Shown: positions 25,632 through 35,230, counted from the first letter of the stretch. The stretch: DNA of 39,896 nucleotides from Bacteroidales bacterium (GCA_015060885.1 SUXO01000018.1:1-39896), one strand, 5' to 3'. Numbers and translations are program-made. The notes: generated from the sequence alone by a model not told the origin.

Positions 25632-26801
25632 TCAACACATACGGTCGCGGTAATCTTCGTAGGTAAATGTGCGCAAGACCTGTAACTCCCCGTTCTCACG
25701 CAAAAAAGCTATCGAGGGGTGCGATATACCATTGAACATATTTGTCTTAACAGTGGTATAGTGAATCATATCCTCAAATATAACCTTGTCACCCACCTTT
25801 AATGGCTCACAGAAACGCCAACTGCCCATATAATCGCCGCTCAAACAACTGTTCCCGCCCAAACGGTATATGTTCTCTTCGAACGATGCTCCCTTCACCG
25901 CATCGGCATCGAGCGACTCTGCGCCACGCACTCTCGGCTGATAGGGCATTTCAAGACAATCGGGCATATGGCAAGTGAAGCTAACATCGAGTATTGCTGT
26001 ACGTATACCACGGCTCTCCACCACATCGACCACAGAGGAAACCAACGTGCCGGTCTGCCAGGCAAACGCCGAACCGGGTTCCAGTATAATGTGCAGACCG
26101 GGATAACGGCTGTGCAGCCCTTTGAGCAGGGATATAAGATGCTCCACATTGTACCCCTCGCGTGTCATAAGGTGACCGCCACCAAGATTGAGCCACTTTA
26201 CACAAGGCAACCAACGGCCGAATTTCTCTTCGATATGCTCCAATGTGTGTTCCAGAGCATAGGAGTCGGACTCGCAGTGGCAGTGGCAATGGAAGCCCTC
26301 TATCCCCGCAGGCAGACAGGCCGGGAGCAGGTCGGCCGTAACACCGAAACGGCTGCCGGGAGCGCAAGGGTTGTAGAGTTCCGTTTCAATCTCGGAATAT
26401 TCGGGATTTATCCTTATGCCACAGGATATATTGTGCCCTGCCTCTTTTGTACGGTCGTAGAAGCGTTCGTACTGCGAGAGAGAATTAAAAGAAATGTGAC
26501 TGCTGCAACGCATAATTTCGGGGAACTCACTTTCGGTATATGCCGGAGAGAATGCGTGTACCGGGCTACCGAACTCCTCGAAACCCAAACGGGCCTCATT
26601 GACAGAACTTGCGGTTACCGAGCCAATATACTCGCGAAAGACAGGGAAAGTTTTCCACAAGGCAAAAGCTTTGAAAGCCAATATGATTTCGACATCGGCC
26701 TCTTTTGCCACACGGGCTATGAGCGCGAGATTCCTGCGCAACAACGCCTCCTCCATAACATAACAGGGCGATGGCACCCCATTCAAAATATTCTTGTCCA
26801 T
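25632..26801 (-). CDS. nspC: Carboxynorspermidine decarboxylase
   Basis: A PLP enzyme of the alanine-racemase-fold (group IV) decarboxylases that turns carboxyspermidine or carboxynorspermidine into the polyamine in the alternative spermidine route common in Bacteroidota. It has 389 residues. Lys44 in ILAFKAFALWKTF is the PLP lysine. GFHCHCHCES, LNLGGGHLMTREGY and EPGSAFAW mark the phosphate-binding and barrel strands, and GNSCLSGDYMG holds the active-site cysteine from the partner subunit. Its ATG overlaps the uvrD stop by one base (TAATG), so translation is probably coupled. The partner carboxyspermidine dehydrogenase is not in this window. Confidence 0.92.
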   Translation of the reverse strand: MDKNILNGVPSPCYVMEEALLRRNLALIARVAKEADVEIILAFKAFALWKTFPVFREYIGSVTASSVNEARLGFEEFGSPVHAFSPAYTESEFPEIMRCSSHISFNSLSQYERFYDRTKEAGHNISCGIRINPEYSEIETELYNPCAPGSRFGVTADLLPACLPAGIEGFHCHCHCESDSYALEHTLEHIEEKFGRWLPCVKWLNLGGGHLMTREGYNVEHLISLLKGLHSRYPGLHIILEPGSAFAWQTGTLVSSVVDVVESRGIRTAILDVSFTCHMPDCLEMPYQPRVRGAESLDADAVKGASFEENIYRLGGNSCLSGDYMGSWRFCEPLKVGDKVIFEDMIHYTTVKTNMFNGISHPSIAFLRENGELQVLRTFTYEDYRDRMC

Positions 26802-29161
26802 TATCCTATAATTTTCAGTTTAGCAAATTTAAGCAAGAGTGTCTTTTCGCCTGCATTCTTGAACCTTATTACAGCCTTTGCATTCTCGCCTGCACCCTCC
26901 GACGAAAGCACCTGGCCCACACCAAACCTGTCGTGCTGCACAATGGCACCGGGCCTTAAAGCGGTGGCACCGGCAGGCGACGGGGAGAAATCACGGGTTA
27001 CGTCGGACACGCGGCGCAGATTAGGTTTCTCATTGAAAGCCGACACGTGTATTGTGCGCTGCTGCACAGGGCGTTCTGTGGCACCGCGCGACGGCGAATC
27101 GCCGAAGGTACGTGCCCTCGTTGCGGTAAATGTTGTGCCACGCGAATTGGTACCGGCAAACAACCCTCCGCCACGCTGCGCCCCTTGCGAAGAGGAACCC
27201 GACAGATATTGCGGGTCTATCTCCTCTATGAAACGGCTTGGTTCGTGATATTCGGTACTACCATAATGGTAACGCGTCTTGGAGTACGACAGTATGCAGT
27301 AATCCTTTGCGCGGGTTATCGCCACATAGAAAAGGCGGCGTTCCTCCTCCAACTCCCGCAGCGAGGTCTGCGCACATTGGTTGGGAAAGAGTTCCTCTTC
27401 GAGCCCCACCACAAAAACCGTTCTGAATTCCAGCCCCTTTGCCGAGTGCACGGTCATAAGGGTTATGTGGTTCTCGTCATCCTCTTCGCCGCTTGTATCC
27501 TGGTCCGAGAGCAAAGAGACCTCAGCAAGGAAATCGGGCAGATGGTTGTATGCATTACCCTCTTCAATGCGCATATCGACAAACTCCTTTATGGCATCCA
27601 TAAGTTCCTCCACGTTCTCCTGACGGGCCTTGCCCTCGACGCTGTTATCGCGGAAGATATCGCTCCATACACCGCTCTCGCGAACCACTGCCTTCGCAAG
27701 TTCGAAGGCATCCTTCTCGGCAACATCGGCCGATAAGGCCTCTATGAGCCCCACAAAGCCTTGTAATTTCGCAAACGTTCCCTTGTTCACATCGAGCGCG
27801 TAGGTGAGAGGCTCTTTCAACACACTCCACACTGCAACTCCGTGAGTCGATGCCACAGCCCTCACCTTCTGCATTGTGGTATCGCCAATGCCTCGCGCAG
27901 GGTAGTTTATAATGCGTTTAAGTGCCTCATCGTCATAATTGTTGCAAATAAGACGGAAGTATGCGATTATATCCTTCATCTCCTTGCGTTGGTAGAAGGA
28001 GAGACCGCCGTAAATGCGGTAAGGGAATGAACGTTTGCGGAAAGCCTCCTCAAATATACGTGACTGGGCATTGGTGCGGTAGAGCACTGCTATGTCACTG
28101 AATTGCAAGCCGGCCCGACGGCGCAGTTCCGACACCTTGTTGGCAACAATCTCGCCCTCTTCAAAATCGGAGTAGGCCGAACAGACCTGCAAAGGCTCAC
28201 CGGTGGACCTTTGCGAATAGACAGTCTTTTCTATCTGGTTTGCATTCTTTTTTATAAGGCTGTTGGCCGCGCCCACAATCATCTTGGTGGAGCGGTAATT
28301 CTCTTCGAGTTTGAATATCCTTGCATTCTCATAACGGCGTGTAAAGCCGAGAATATTGCCGATGTTTGCCCCGCGGAAAGCGTAGATACTCTGCGCATCA
28401 TCGCCCACTACGCACACCGCCTGACGCTCCTTTGTCAGTTGCCACACGATGGCCGCCTGCAACTGGTTGGTGTCCTGATACTCGTCGACCAAGAGATAAC
28501 GGAACCTGCGCACATATTTTTCAAGCACTTCGGGGAACTCGTCGAAAAGACGGTATGTGTTGAGCAACAGGTCGTCGAAGTCCATAGCATTGGCCTGACG
28601 GCAACGCTCGCAGTAAATACTATATATATGGCATACCGACGGGATGCGCGCCCGCTGGTCGTCGCCCATAAGCCCGGCATTGTTCGAATACTCCCGGGGC
28701 GATATGAGGTTGCTCTTCGCACCCGATATACGCTCACCCACAACAGCAGGCTTATAGACCTTGTCGTCCAATTGCAGTTCCTTAATGATACTCTTTATAA
28801 GACTGCGCGAGTCGGCCTGGTCATATATGGTAAAATTGGGTTCATAGCCAAGCAGTTGTGCCTCTTTGCGCAATATCTTGGAAAAGACCGAGTGGAACGT
28901 ACCCATCCATATTGCCGAAGCATCAATCTTGCCAACGCTGGCGGCAATGCGTTCCTTCATCTCCCTGGCTGCCTTGTTTGTAAATGTGAGAGCAAGTATG
29001 GACCACGGTTCATAGCCCATCTGCAACAGATAGGCTATCTTATATGTAAGCACTCTTGTCTTGCCCGAACCCGCTCCTGCAATAACCAGCGAAGGACCAT
29101 CGCAATAGGTAACGGCCGCCAACTGCGCCGCATTAAGTTCTTCCTCAAAATTTATTCCCAT
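26801..29161 (-). CDS. UvrD/PcrA-type ATP-dependent DNA helicase
   Basis: A superfamily 1A helicase moving 3'-5' along DNA, acting in repair and in clearing replication obstacles. The protein has 786 residues from ATG 29159-29161; a GTG directly upstream is an alternative start. Walker A is AGAGSGKT with Lys34, the Walker B region VDEYQDTNQLQ lies near 230, and later motifs include GDDAQSIYAFRGA, LEENYRST, VHSAKGLEF and YVAITRAK. The C-terminal tail (HDRFGVGQVLSSEG) is the PcrA-type Tudor-like end that binds RNA polymerase. It leads a two-gene operon with nspC. Confidence 0.94.
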   Translation of the reverse strand: MGINFEEELNAAQLAAVTYCDGPSLVIAGAGSGKTRVLTYKIAYLLQMGYEPWSILALTFTNKAAREMKERIAASVGKIDASAIWMGTFHSVFSKILRKEAQLLGYEPNFTIYDQADSRSLIKSIIKELQLDDKVYKPAVVGERISGAKSNLISPREYSNNAGLMGDDQRARIPSVCHIYSIYCERCRQANAMDFDDLLLNTYRLFDEFPEVLEKYVRRFRYLLVDEYQDTNQLQAAIVWQLTKERQAVCVVGDDAQSIYAFRGANIGNILGFTRRYENARIFKLEENYRSTKMIVGAANSLIKKNANQIEKTVYSQRSTGEPLQVCSAYSDFEEGEIVANKVSELRRRAGLQFSDIAVLYRTNAQSRIFEEAFRKRSFPYRIYGGLSFYQRKEMKDIIAYFRLICNNYDDEALKRIINYPARGIGDTTMQKVRAVASTHGVAVWSVLKEPLTYALDVNKGTFAKLQGFVGLIEALSADVAEKDAFELAKAVVRESGVWSDIFRDNSVEGKARQENVEELMDAIKEFVDMRIEEGNAYNHLPDFLAEVSLLSDQDTSGEEDDENHITLMTVHSAKGLEFRTVFVVGLEEELFPNQCAQTSLRELEEERRLFYVAITRAKDYCILSYSKTRYHYGSTEYHEPSRFIEEIDPQYLSGSSSQGAQRGGGLFAGTNSRGTTFTATRARTFGDSPSRGATERPVQQRTIHVSAFNEKPNLRRVSDVTRDFSPSPAGATALRPGAIVQHDRFGVGQVLSSEGAGENAKAVIRFKNAGEKTLLLKFAKLKIIG

Positions 29162-29182
29162 CACCCTGAAATATATCTTTTA

Positions 29183-29190
29183 CAAAGGTA
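29183..29190 (-). promoter_or_regulatory. -7 box of the uvrD-nspC operon
   Basis: The minus strand reads TACCTTTG 21 bases before the helicase start, a full TAnnTTTG match; the -33 region is weak. Confidence 0.55.
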
Positions 29191-29267
29191 ATGAAAAAAG
29201 AGAGAATTCCGAACATAAAAGAGCGCAGCTTTGTTTATTTGAATAAAATACAAACTTATTACCCATT

Positions 29268-29885
29268 ATGAGCACAATAGTTAAAAGCAACATCACAGGC
29301 TTTCAAATGCCACCACTCCTCTACCCCGCAAGCGCACTTGCGCCTGCAATAAGCCAGACAACCATCGAGTACCACTACGGCAAGCATCTGCAAGCCTACA
29401 TCGACAAGCTCAACGAGCTTATCGCCGACAACGAATATGAGTTTATGACCTTGCGCGAAATTGTGGAGCAGGCACCCGACGGACCACTTGCCAACAACGC
29501 CGGACAGGTACTGAACCACTCGCTCTACTTTGAGCAGTTTACCCCCACCGCGCCGGGCAACAACCGCCCCAACGGCATTCTGCACAACTCAATAAGATTC
29601 GATTTCGGCAATTTCGATACCTTGAAAAAGAAGATGGAAGAGGCTTGCGCATCGCTTTTCGGTTCGGGCTGGGTGTGGCTCGCACAGGACGAAACGGGCA
29701 AGCTGCGCATAATAAACTGCCCAAATGGCGACAACCCCATACGCCACCATATGACACCTCTCTATGGCATTGATGTGTGGGAACACGCCTACTACATCGA
29801 CTACCAGAACCGCCGTATGGAACACGTAAAGCAGCTGTGGAGCATTGTCGACTGGGAGATGGTGGAAAGCCGAATGAATATGTAA
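29268..29885 (+). CDS. Superoxide dismutase (Fe/Mn family)
   Basis: The enzyme converts superoxide to oxygen and hydrogen peroxide in the cytosol. It has 205 residues. Metal ligands are His36 (EYHYGKH), His84 (LNHSLYF), Asp169 and His173 (DVWEHAYYIDY). Gln80 matches the second-shell glutamine of iron SODs, so iron or cambialistic use is likely. Compared with E. coli SodB, His31 is Leu41 and the conserved His17 is an alanine (APAIS), while Tyr34 is kept as Tyr44. FGSGWVWLA is the usual central motif. It is divergent from uvrD and ends at a strong terminator. Confidence 0.95.
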   Translation: MSTIVKSNITGFQMPPLLYPASALAPAISQTTIEYHYGKHLQAYIDKLNELIADNEYEFMTLREIVEQAPDGPLANNAGQVLNHSLYFEQFTPTAPGNNRPNGILHNSIRFDFGNFDTLKKKMEEACASLFGSGWVWLAQDETGKLRIINCPNGDNPIRHHMTPLYGIDVWEHAYYIDYQNRRMEHVKQLWSIVDWEMVESRMNM

Positions 29886-29897
29886 CCACCACACACA

Positions 29898-29943
29898 ATT
29901 ATAACAGCCGGTAGAATGCGCGCATTCTACCGGCTGTTATAAT
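29898..29943. terminator. Perfect 46-bp palindromic terminator
   Basis: The two 23-base arms (29898-29920 and 29921-29943) are exact reverse complements with no spacer, so the hairpin tip is formed by GCGCGC. It lies between the convergent SOD and nuclease genes and probably ends both transcripts. Confidence 0.85.
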
Positions 29944-29953
29944 GTCAAAAAAA

Positions 29954-30997
29954 TCATTCCTTTATCTCCTTTACAAGATATATTATCACAGGCAAGTGGT
30001 CGCTGTAACCATTGAGCCAGACACCGCCCGCGTGAGTACGCTTGGGCGAGCCCTTATACTTTCCTTCGGTCTGGAACATATAGTTGCGTGAAAATATTTC
30101 GGGCTTGTAGTACTTCAATGTAGAGCGGTCCTTTCCCACAAGGTTGCCGGTAAACACCACCTGGTCGAAGAGGTTCCAGTTGCCCCTGTATTTCAAGGTT
30201 CCCACGCCATCCTCGCGCAGGATTTTCCACCACGGGTTATAGAGGTCGGCAGGTTCTTTGAGTTCCTTGCGGTCGCGCACGGCGCCCAAACAGGTTTTCA
30301 TACTCTTGTCATCGGGATCGTCGTTCATATCGCCCATAATTATCACCTTTGCATCGGGGTTCGCCTTCATAATGGAATCCTTCAAGGCACGCACCTGAAC
30401 ACCTGCACGCTCACGGGCAGGGGATTTCGCATAGCGCGAAGGCCAGTGGTTCACAATCATATGAACATGCTCGCCGCTCATCATACCGCTCACCACAAGG
30501 AAACCACGTGTGCGGTACTCGTCGCTGCCATTCTCCAAGAGATAGGGAGCAAGTTTATAGGCATAGGGCTGATAGAGTGCCGGGTTGTACAGCAAGGCAC
30601 AATCGACACCGCGGGCATCGGGGCCTTCGACGTGAATGAACTTCCAGCCACGGGGAGCAAGTGCTTCCGACTCTATCAAAGCCTGCATCACTCTGCTGTT
30701 CTCAATTTCCGAAACTCCCACGGCAGCCATTCCCACAGGCAACATATCGGTAGCCATTTCGGCAAGCACTTCCGACATATTCTTCACCTTGTTTACATAT
30801 TTCATAGTACCCCACTTGTTGGTACCGTCGGGCAGATACTCAAAATCGTTCTTTCCCTCATCGTGAATGGTATCGAACAGATTTTCAAGGTTATAGAAAC
30901 CTACACCATACAACTCGAAACGTTTCTGCTGTGCCAACGACTGCGACATAAAAGCCACACAGCACAACAACACAACTACACTGATAAATCTTTTCAT
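29954..30997 (-). CDS. Secreted endonuclease/exonuclease/phosphatase-fold protein
   Basis: I start at ATG 30995-30997, which gives a signal peptide (MKRFISVVVLLCCVAFMSQSLA); an in-frame ATG 27 codons upstream would bury it. The product has 347 residues and the DNase I-like phosphoesterase fold: GFYNLENLFD near the N-terminus (the metal-site asparagine), VGVSEIEN (metal-site glutamate), HWPSRY (histidine), GDMNDDPDD (Asp/Asn pair) and YSDHLPVI (the Asp-His end). The family cuts phosphodiesters in nucleic acids, sugar phosphates or lipids; the substrate is unknown. It works in the periplasm or outside, and it is divergent from a TonB-dependent receptor operon. Confidence 0.88.
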   Translation of the reverse strand: MKRFISVVVLLCCVAFMSQSLAQQKRFELYGVGFYNLENLFDTIHDEGKNDFEYLPDGTNKWGTMKYVNKVKNMSEVLAEMATDMLPVGMAAVGVSEIENSRVMQALIESEALAPRGWKFIHVEGPDARGVDCALLYNPALYQPYAYKLAPYLLENGSDEYRTRGFLVVSGMMSGEHVHMIVNHWPSRYAKSPARERAGVQVRALKDSIMKANPDAKVIIMGDMNDDPDDKSMKTCLGAVRDRKELKEPADLYNPWWKILREDGVGTLKYRGNWNLFDQVVFTGNLVGKDRSTLKYYKPEIFSRNYMFQTEGKYKGSPKRTHAGGVWLNGYSDHLPVIIYLVKEIKE

Positions 30998-31042
30998 AAA
31001 CTCTTTTTCTTGACTAAAAGGGCCATCAAACCCAAATTGCGC

Positions 31043-31175
31043 CGTAAAAGTAACACAAATTATTAACAATAGCCACAAAAAGGAACAAATTTTGAATCAT
31101 TCCGACATTAACACTCCATTACAGAAAAAAAGGGTTGTTTTATTTCTTTAAATAAATTTATTTTGCCTATTTTCG
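31043..31175. promoter_or_regulatory. Divergent promoter region of the nuclease and receptor
   Basis: Towards the receptor, TTTC (31143-31146) and TATTTTCG (31168-31175) are 21 bases apart, giving a plausible promoter with a leader of about 90 bases. Towards the nuclease, TACTTTTA (31045-31052, minus strand) is a weak -7 candidate. The 268-base gap holds A/T-rich sequence and no gene. Confidence 0.45.
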
Positions 31176-31265
31176 CAAGAATTTAAGAGCCATTGGATGC
31201 CATTGCTCCGTAAACAATAACATTTTAAACCGATAAAAGTTTAAACATTAAGATATTATAACAAG

Positions 31266-34200
31266 ATGAAAAGATTTTTCAAGTACACGGCACTCTTTCT
31301 TGTCTGCCTCGCCTGGTGCAGCAATGCCCAAGCTATTACCGACAAGAATGACCCCATACAGGTCGTTTTTCGATTTGTAAAAGGGAACGACATGTTCTAT
31401 GTACCTTTAAAGGAGAATGCCGAGAACCTCGACAACCTGTGCAAGGTTCTCAAAGAGAATGCAGCCGAGAACGGTTCGGTATCGGTCGATGGATACAGCG
31501 ACACCAAAGCCCTCTCCAAGATTCGCTGCAACAGAGTAAAGTCGGAGCTGATACTGCGTGCAGGAGTCACCGAAAACACCTTCACCACAACCAACAACAC
31601 CGGCGAGTTCAATGGTATGAAGGATGTGGTGGTGATTACAGTCACCGTTCCCGAAGAGACAAATGAGGTTATCGCAGCTGCGCCTGCCGCAACCGAAAAG
31701 AAGGTTGAAGCAACTGCTGCCACTGAACCCACAAAGATGCAGGAGCACGTTGTAGGCCAGCTTGTACAGCTACCCCCTGCCGGCAACGTAACAACCATCG
31801 TTCCCGAATTCACCGGCATTGGCGGAGTTGACAAGGACCAGTTTACCTTTACCGAGAGTATGCTCGACGAAGACGAGGATGTAATTCAGGGAGCATCGGC
31901 AATGACAACTTCGAGCGACGACTACTTCCTCTCCGAAGTCGGCTACCGTTGGAGTTCAATGCGTTTCAAGGTACGCGGTTACGACTCGCAATATAATAGC
32001 GTGTATGCCAACGGCGCACTCCTCAACGATGCCGAGCGCGGTACATTCAGCTATGGTATGATTGGAGGACTTAACGATGCTACCCGTAACCAGGAGAGCA
32101 GCATCTATCTCGAAAACAGCAATTTCGGTTACAGCACCGTGGGCGGCGCAAGCAACATAAATATGCGAGCAAGCCAATATGCAGCCGGACACAAGATGTC
32201 GTTCGTCGCTTGTAACCGCAACTACCTGGCACGCCTTATGTACACCTACTCCACCGGCCTGATGGACAACGGATGGGCATTCACAATGTCGGCATCATAC
32301 CGCTGGGCCAATGAGGGTGTCATCGAAGGAACCTTCTACAACTCACTCGGTTACTATTTCAGCGCGCAGAAGGTTATAAACGACAAGCACAGCATCTCTA
32401 TTGCAACCTGGGGCTCACCCACAGAGCGCGGACAGCAAGGTGCCGCCACCGAAGAGGCCTACTGGCTTGCCAACGACCACTACTACAACCCCAACTGGGG
32501 ATACCAGAACGGCGAGAAGCGTAACGCACGCGTGGTGACATCGTACGAGCCCACCGCCCTCTTCACTTGGGACTACAAGATAAACCGCGAGACAAAGCTC
32601 ACCACATCGGCAGCTTTCAAATACGGCATATACGGCACAACAGCCCTCGGCTGGAACGGTAACGCCGCCGATCCCCGCCCCAACTACTACAAGAACCTGC
32701 CCAGTTCGGCATACAATGTTTGGGATCTCAACTATTACAATGCCGAAATAAACCCCGAAAACGCAATATACCAGGAGGACAACCGTGCCGAATGGTGGCG
32801 TCTTTACAACCACTGGACAAGCAGCAAGGCCAACCGACAGCTCAACTGGGATTATATGTACTTAGCCAACCGACAGGCCAATGCCGTGGGCGGCGAGTGT
32901 CTCTACTATGTCGAGGAGCGTCACAACGACCAGATGATGTTGAGCATAGGTTCGGTTCTCGACCACGAATTCAACAAGAACAACCGTGCCAACATTGGTG
33001 TGAACATAAACACCACCAAAGGTATGCACTACAAGAAGATGGACGACCTCCTGGGCGCACACAAATATACCGATATCGACAAATTCTCGGTAGGTGACCA
33101 CGGAGCAAGCAGCTATATTGTGCAGAACGACCTTGACAACCCCAACCGCCTCATACGCGAGGGCGACAAGTTCGGTTACGACTATAATATATATGTTAAT
33201 AAGGTAAACCTCTTCGCGCAATACCAGTACGACAAGAACAATATCCACTTCTATGCAGGAGCCAACATCGACGGTACAACAATTCAGCGCGAAGGTAATA
33301 TGCGTAACGGCCGTGCCGCCTGGATTGACGCAAACGGTGTAATGCACGACATTTCCAAAGGCAAGAGCGATGTTGCCCGCTTCCTGGGCGGTGGCGCAAA
33401 AGCTTCATTGCTGTGGAACATAAACGGCAACAACAAGGTAATGATTGGTGGAGGTTACTCGCACCGCGCTCCCCTCGCCTACAACTCATTCATTGCACCC
33501 CGTATACGCGAGGACTTTGTCAACGGGCTCGAAACCGAGAAAGTGTGGAATGGTGAAATATCTTACGCAGTGAAATATGGCCCCGTTGCAGCCAAAGTAA
33601 GCGGTTTCTACACACGCGTACAGGATGCCGTTCAGCAGAGCGCATTCTACAATGACAGCGAAGGCAAGTTCACATACCTTACAATGACCGGTGTTGAAAA
33701 GAGCTACTTCGGCGGAGAGTTCGCGCTCGTATATAATGTAACATCGGCACTATCGTTCAACATACTTGCATCTATTTCCGAGGCACAATACACAAAGAAC
33801 ACCAACGGTACATCTATGACTGAGGACCAGCAAGAACTGAAATACAAGAACTCAACCGTATATATGGACGGAGCAAGAGTGGGCGGTTCACCCCTCACTG
33901 CATTGAGTTTCGGTGTCGACTACAACACCAACGGCTGGTATTTGAGTGCAAACCTCAACTACTACGACCGCATTTATGTAAGCCCCTCGCTCTATGCACG
34001 CCTCGAAAGCACCGTGACCGGCGAAGGAGGAGTTGACATCAATGGCAACACAGTAAAGAACCTTCCCTCGCAGTTCCGTGGCGATGGCGGTTTCCTGCTC
34101 GATGCATCGATAGGCAAGAGCATCAGACTCAAAGGTGGCAAACAGCTCAACATCAACCTCAGCCTCAACAATATACTCAACAACAAGAAGATGGTTACAG

Positions 34201-34331
34201 GTGGATATGAGCAGAACCGTGGCGACTACAACGAGGACAACGAGCAGAAGATTTACAAGTTCTCAAAGAACCCCTTCCTGTACTACGCCAACTCATTCAA
34301 CGCATACCTTAACATTGGATTACGTTTCTAA
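31266..34331 (+). CDS. TonB-dependent receptor with OmpA-like N-terminal domain
   Basis: A 1021-residue outer-membrane protein. A signal peptide (1-23, ending CSNAQA) precedes an OmpA-C-like domain (about 30-130: NLDNLCKVLKENAAENGSV, VDGYSDTKALSKIRCNRVK), where such receptors normally carry a carboxypeptidase-regulatory-like domain. An Ala/Thr/Glu-rich linker follows (about 135-165). A plug domain is indicated by FKVRGYDSQYNSVYANGALL and GGLNDATRNQES, then comes a barrel of about 700 residues ending LNIGLRF with the usual terminal phenylalanine. I see no clear TonB box. It heads an operon with two lipoproteins, 23 bases before the next gene. TonB-driven import or a docking role is likely; the substrate is unknown. 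Confidence 0.85.
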   Translation: MKRFFKYTALFLVCLAWCSNAQAITDKNDPIQVVFRFVKGNDMFYVPLKENAENLDNLCKVLKENAAENGSVSVDGYSDTKALSKIRCNRVKSELILRAGVTENTFTTTNNTGEFNGMKDVVVITVTVPEETNEVIAAAPAATEKKVEATAATEPTKMQEHVVGQLVQLPPAGNVTTIVPEFTGIGGVDKDQFTFTESMLDEDEDVIQGASAMTTSSDDYFLSEVGYRWSSMRFKVRGYDSQYNSVYANGALLNDAERGTFSYGMIGGLNDATRNQESSIYLENSNFGYSTVGGASNINMRASQYAAGHKMSFVACNRNYLARLMYTYSTGLMDNGWAFTMSASYRWANEGVIEGTFYNSLGYYFSAQKVINDKHSISIATWGSPTERGQQGAATEEAYWLANDHYYNPNWGYQNGEKRNARVVTSYEPTALFTWDYKINRETKLTTSAAFKYGIYGTTALGWNGNAADPRPNYYKNLPSSAYNVWDLNYYNAEINPENAIYQEDNRAEWWRLYNHWTSSKANRQLNWDYMYLANRQANAVGGECLYYVEERHNDQMMLSIGSVLDHEFNKNNRANIGVNINTTKGMHYKKMDDLLGAHKYTDIDKFSVGDHGASSYIVQNDLDNPNRLIREGDKFGYDYNIYVNKVNLFAQYQYDKNNIHFYAGANIDGTTIQREGNMRNGRAAWIDANGVMHDISKGKSDVARFLGGGAKASLLWNINGNNKVMIGGGYSHRAPLAYNSFIAPRIREDFVNGLETEKVWNGEISYAVKYGPVAAKVSGFYTRVQDAVQQSAFYNDSEGKFTYLTMTGVEKSYFGGEFALVYNVTSALSFNILASISEAQYTKNTNGTSMTEDQQELKYKNSTVYMDGARVGGSPLTALSFGVDYNTNGWYLSANLNYYDRIYVSPSLYARLESTVTGEGGVDINGNTVKNLPSQFRGDGGFLLDASIGKSIRLKGGKQLNINLSLNNILNNKKMVTGGYEQNRGDYNEDNEQKIYKFSKNPFLYYANSFNAYLNIGLRF

Positions 34332-34340
34332 TTAAACGAA

Positions 34341-34345
34341 GGAGG
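34341..34345 (+). promoter_or_regulatory. Strong Shine-Dalgarno before the DUF5689 gene
   Basis: GGAGG lies nine bases before the ATG. Most genes in this window lack such a site, so this lipoprotein may be translated efficiently behind the long receptor gene. Confidence 0.6.
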
Positions 34346-34354
34346 AATAAAGAT

Positions 34355-35197
34355 ATGAAATCACTGAAATACCTGTTCATAACAGCACTCGCGGTATTCA
34401 CATTCACATCGTGTATGAATGACCACGACGAGCCCGACAGCGACATACCCGCCTATGGCAACAACCTCATAGGCATACCCAATATGTCAATCACCGAGTT
34501 CAAGACAAAATACAAACAAGCAATGTCGAGCACAGCCCCCACTACCATCACCGACAATGTAATAATAAAAGGTGTGGTTGTGTGCAACGACGAAACAGGC
34601 AACATCTACAAACAGATTGTGATAAACGACGGTGGCGACGCAATGCTCATTTCCGTGAACGATGTAGGCCTATACTCACAACTCCCTCGTGGCCAGATGG
34701 TAGCCATCGACTGCCAGGGCCTCGCAGTGGGTGCATACGGCAAACTGCCCCAGCTGGGCCTCCCATACACCAACAAATATGGTGAGATAGCCATAGGGCG
34801 TATGAACAAGCAAGCGTTCCAAAGCCACATAAAACTGCTTGGAACCCCCAACCCCTATTACAGCGAACTGGTACCCGAGGACCTCACTGCCGAGTTCCTT
34901 TCCAACGATGCCAACAAAGATTTGCTCCCCCGCTATGTACGCCTCAAAGGAGTATCGTTCCAGGAGGCCGACGGCACCACAATGTATGCTCCCGAAGAGG
35001 AGGTGCAGAACAGCGCAGTGGAGAGAACCGTAAAAGTGGGTAACACCAAAATCATATTCCGTTTGAGCTCTTATGCCGACTTTGCCTACGAGATACTGCC
35101 CCAGGGCACATTCGACATTGTGGGCGTGCTCACACGCTATAACAGCGATTGGCAGTTTATGTTAAGTTCCACAAGCGACATAACACCCGCCGAATAA
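34355..35197 (+). CDS. DUF5689 family surface lipoprotein
   Basis: A 280-residue lipoprotein. The signal peptide ends in a lipobox (FTFTSC, lipidated Cys20), followed by an acidic stretch (MNDHDEPDSD) that resembles export signals for surface lipoproteins in Bacteroidetes. The body is beta-rich: VIIKGVVVCNDETGNIYKQIVINDGG and MVAIDCQGLAVGAYGKLPQLG are typical of DUF5689, which has an OB-like outline. It lies between the receptor and a large OB/DUF6359 lipoprotein in one operon. The function is unknown; a binding role with the receptor is inferred. Confidence 0.82.
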   Translation: MKSLKYLFITALAVFTFTSCMNDHDEPDSDIPAYGNNLIGIPNMSITEFKTKYKQAMSSTAPTTITDNVIIKGVVVCNDETGNIYKQIVINDGGDAMLISVNDVGLYSQLPRGQMVAIDCQGLAVGAYGKLPQLGLPYTNKYGEIAIGRMNKQAFQSHIKLLGTPNPYYSELVPEDLTAEFLSNDANKDLLPRYVRLKGVSFQEADGTTMYAPEEEVQNSAVERTVKVGNTKIIFRLSSYADFAYEILPQGTFDIVGVLTRYNSDWQFMLSSTSDITPAE

Positions 35198-35230
35198 TAA
35201 AAGGAAGTATAATTAAAAACACAAATAACA

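Noticed and set aside
25968-27248. Plus-strand frame of 426 codons opposite nspC and uvrD
   Set aside because: Crosses two real genes on the other strand and has no recognisable motif.
28103-29191. Plus-strand frame of 362 codons opposite uvrD
   Set aside because: Antisense shadow of a well-conserved helicase, with no domain of its own.
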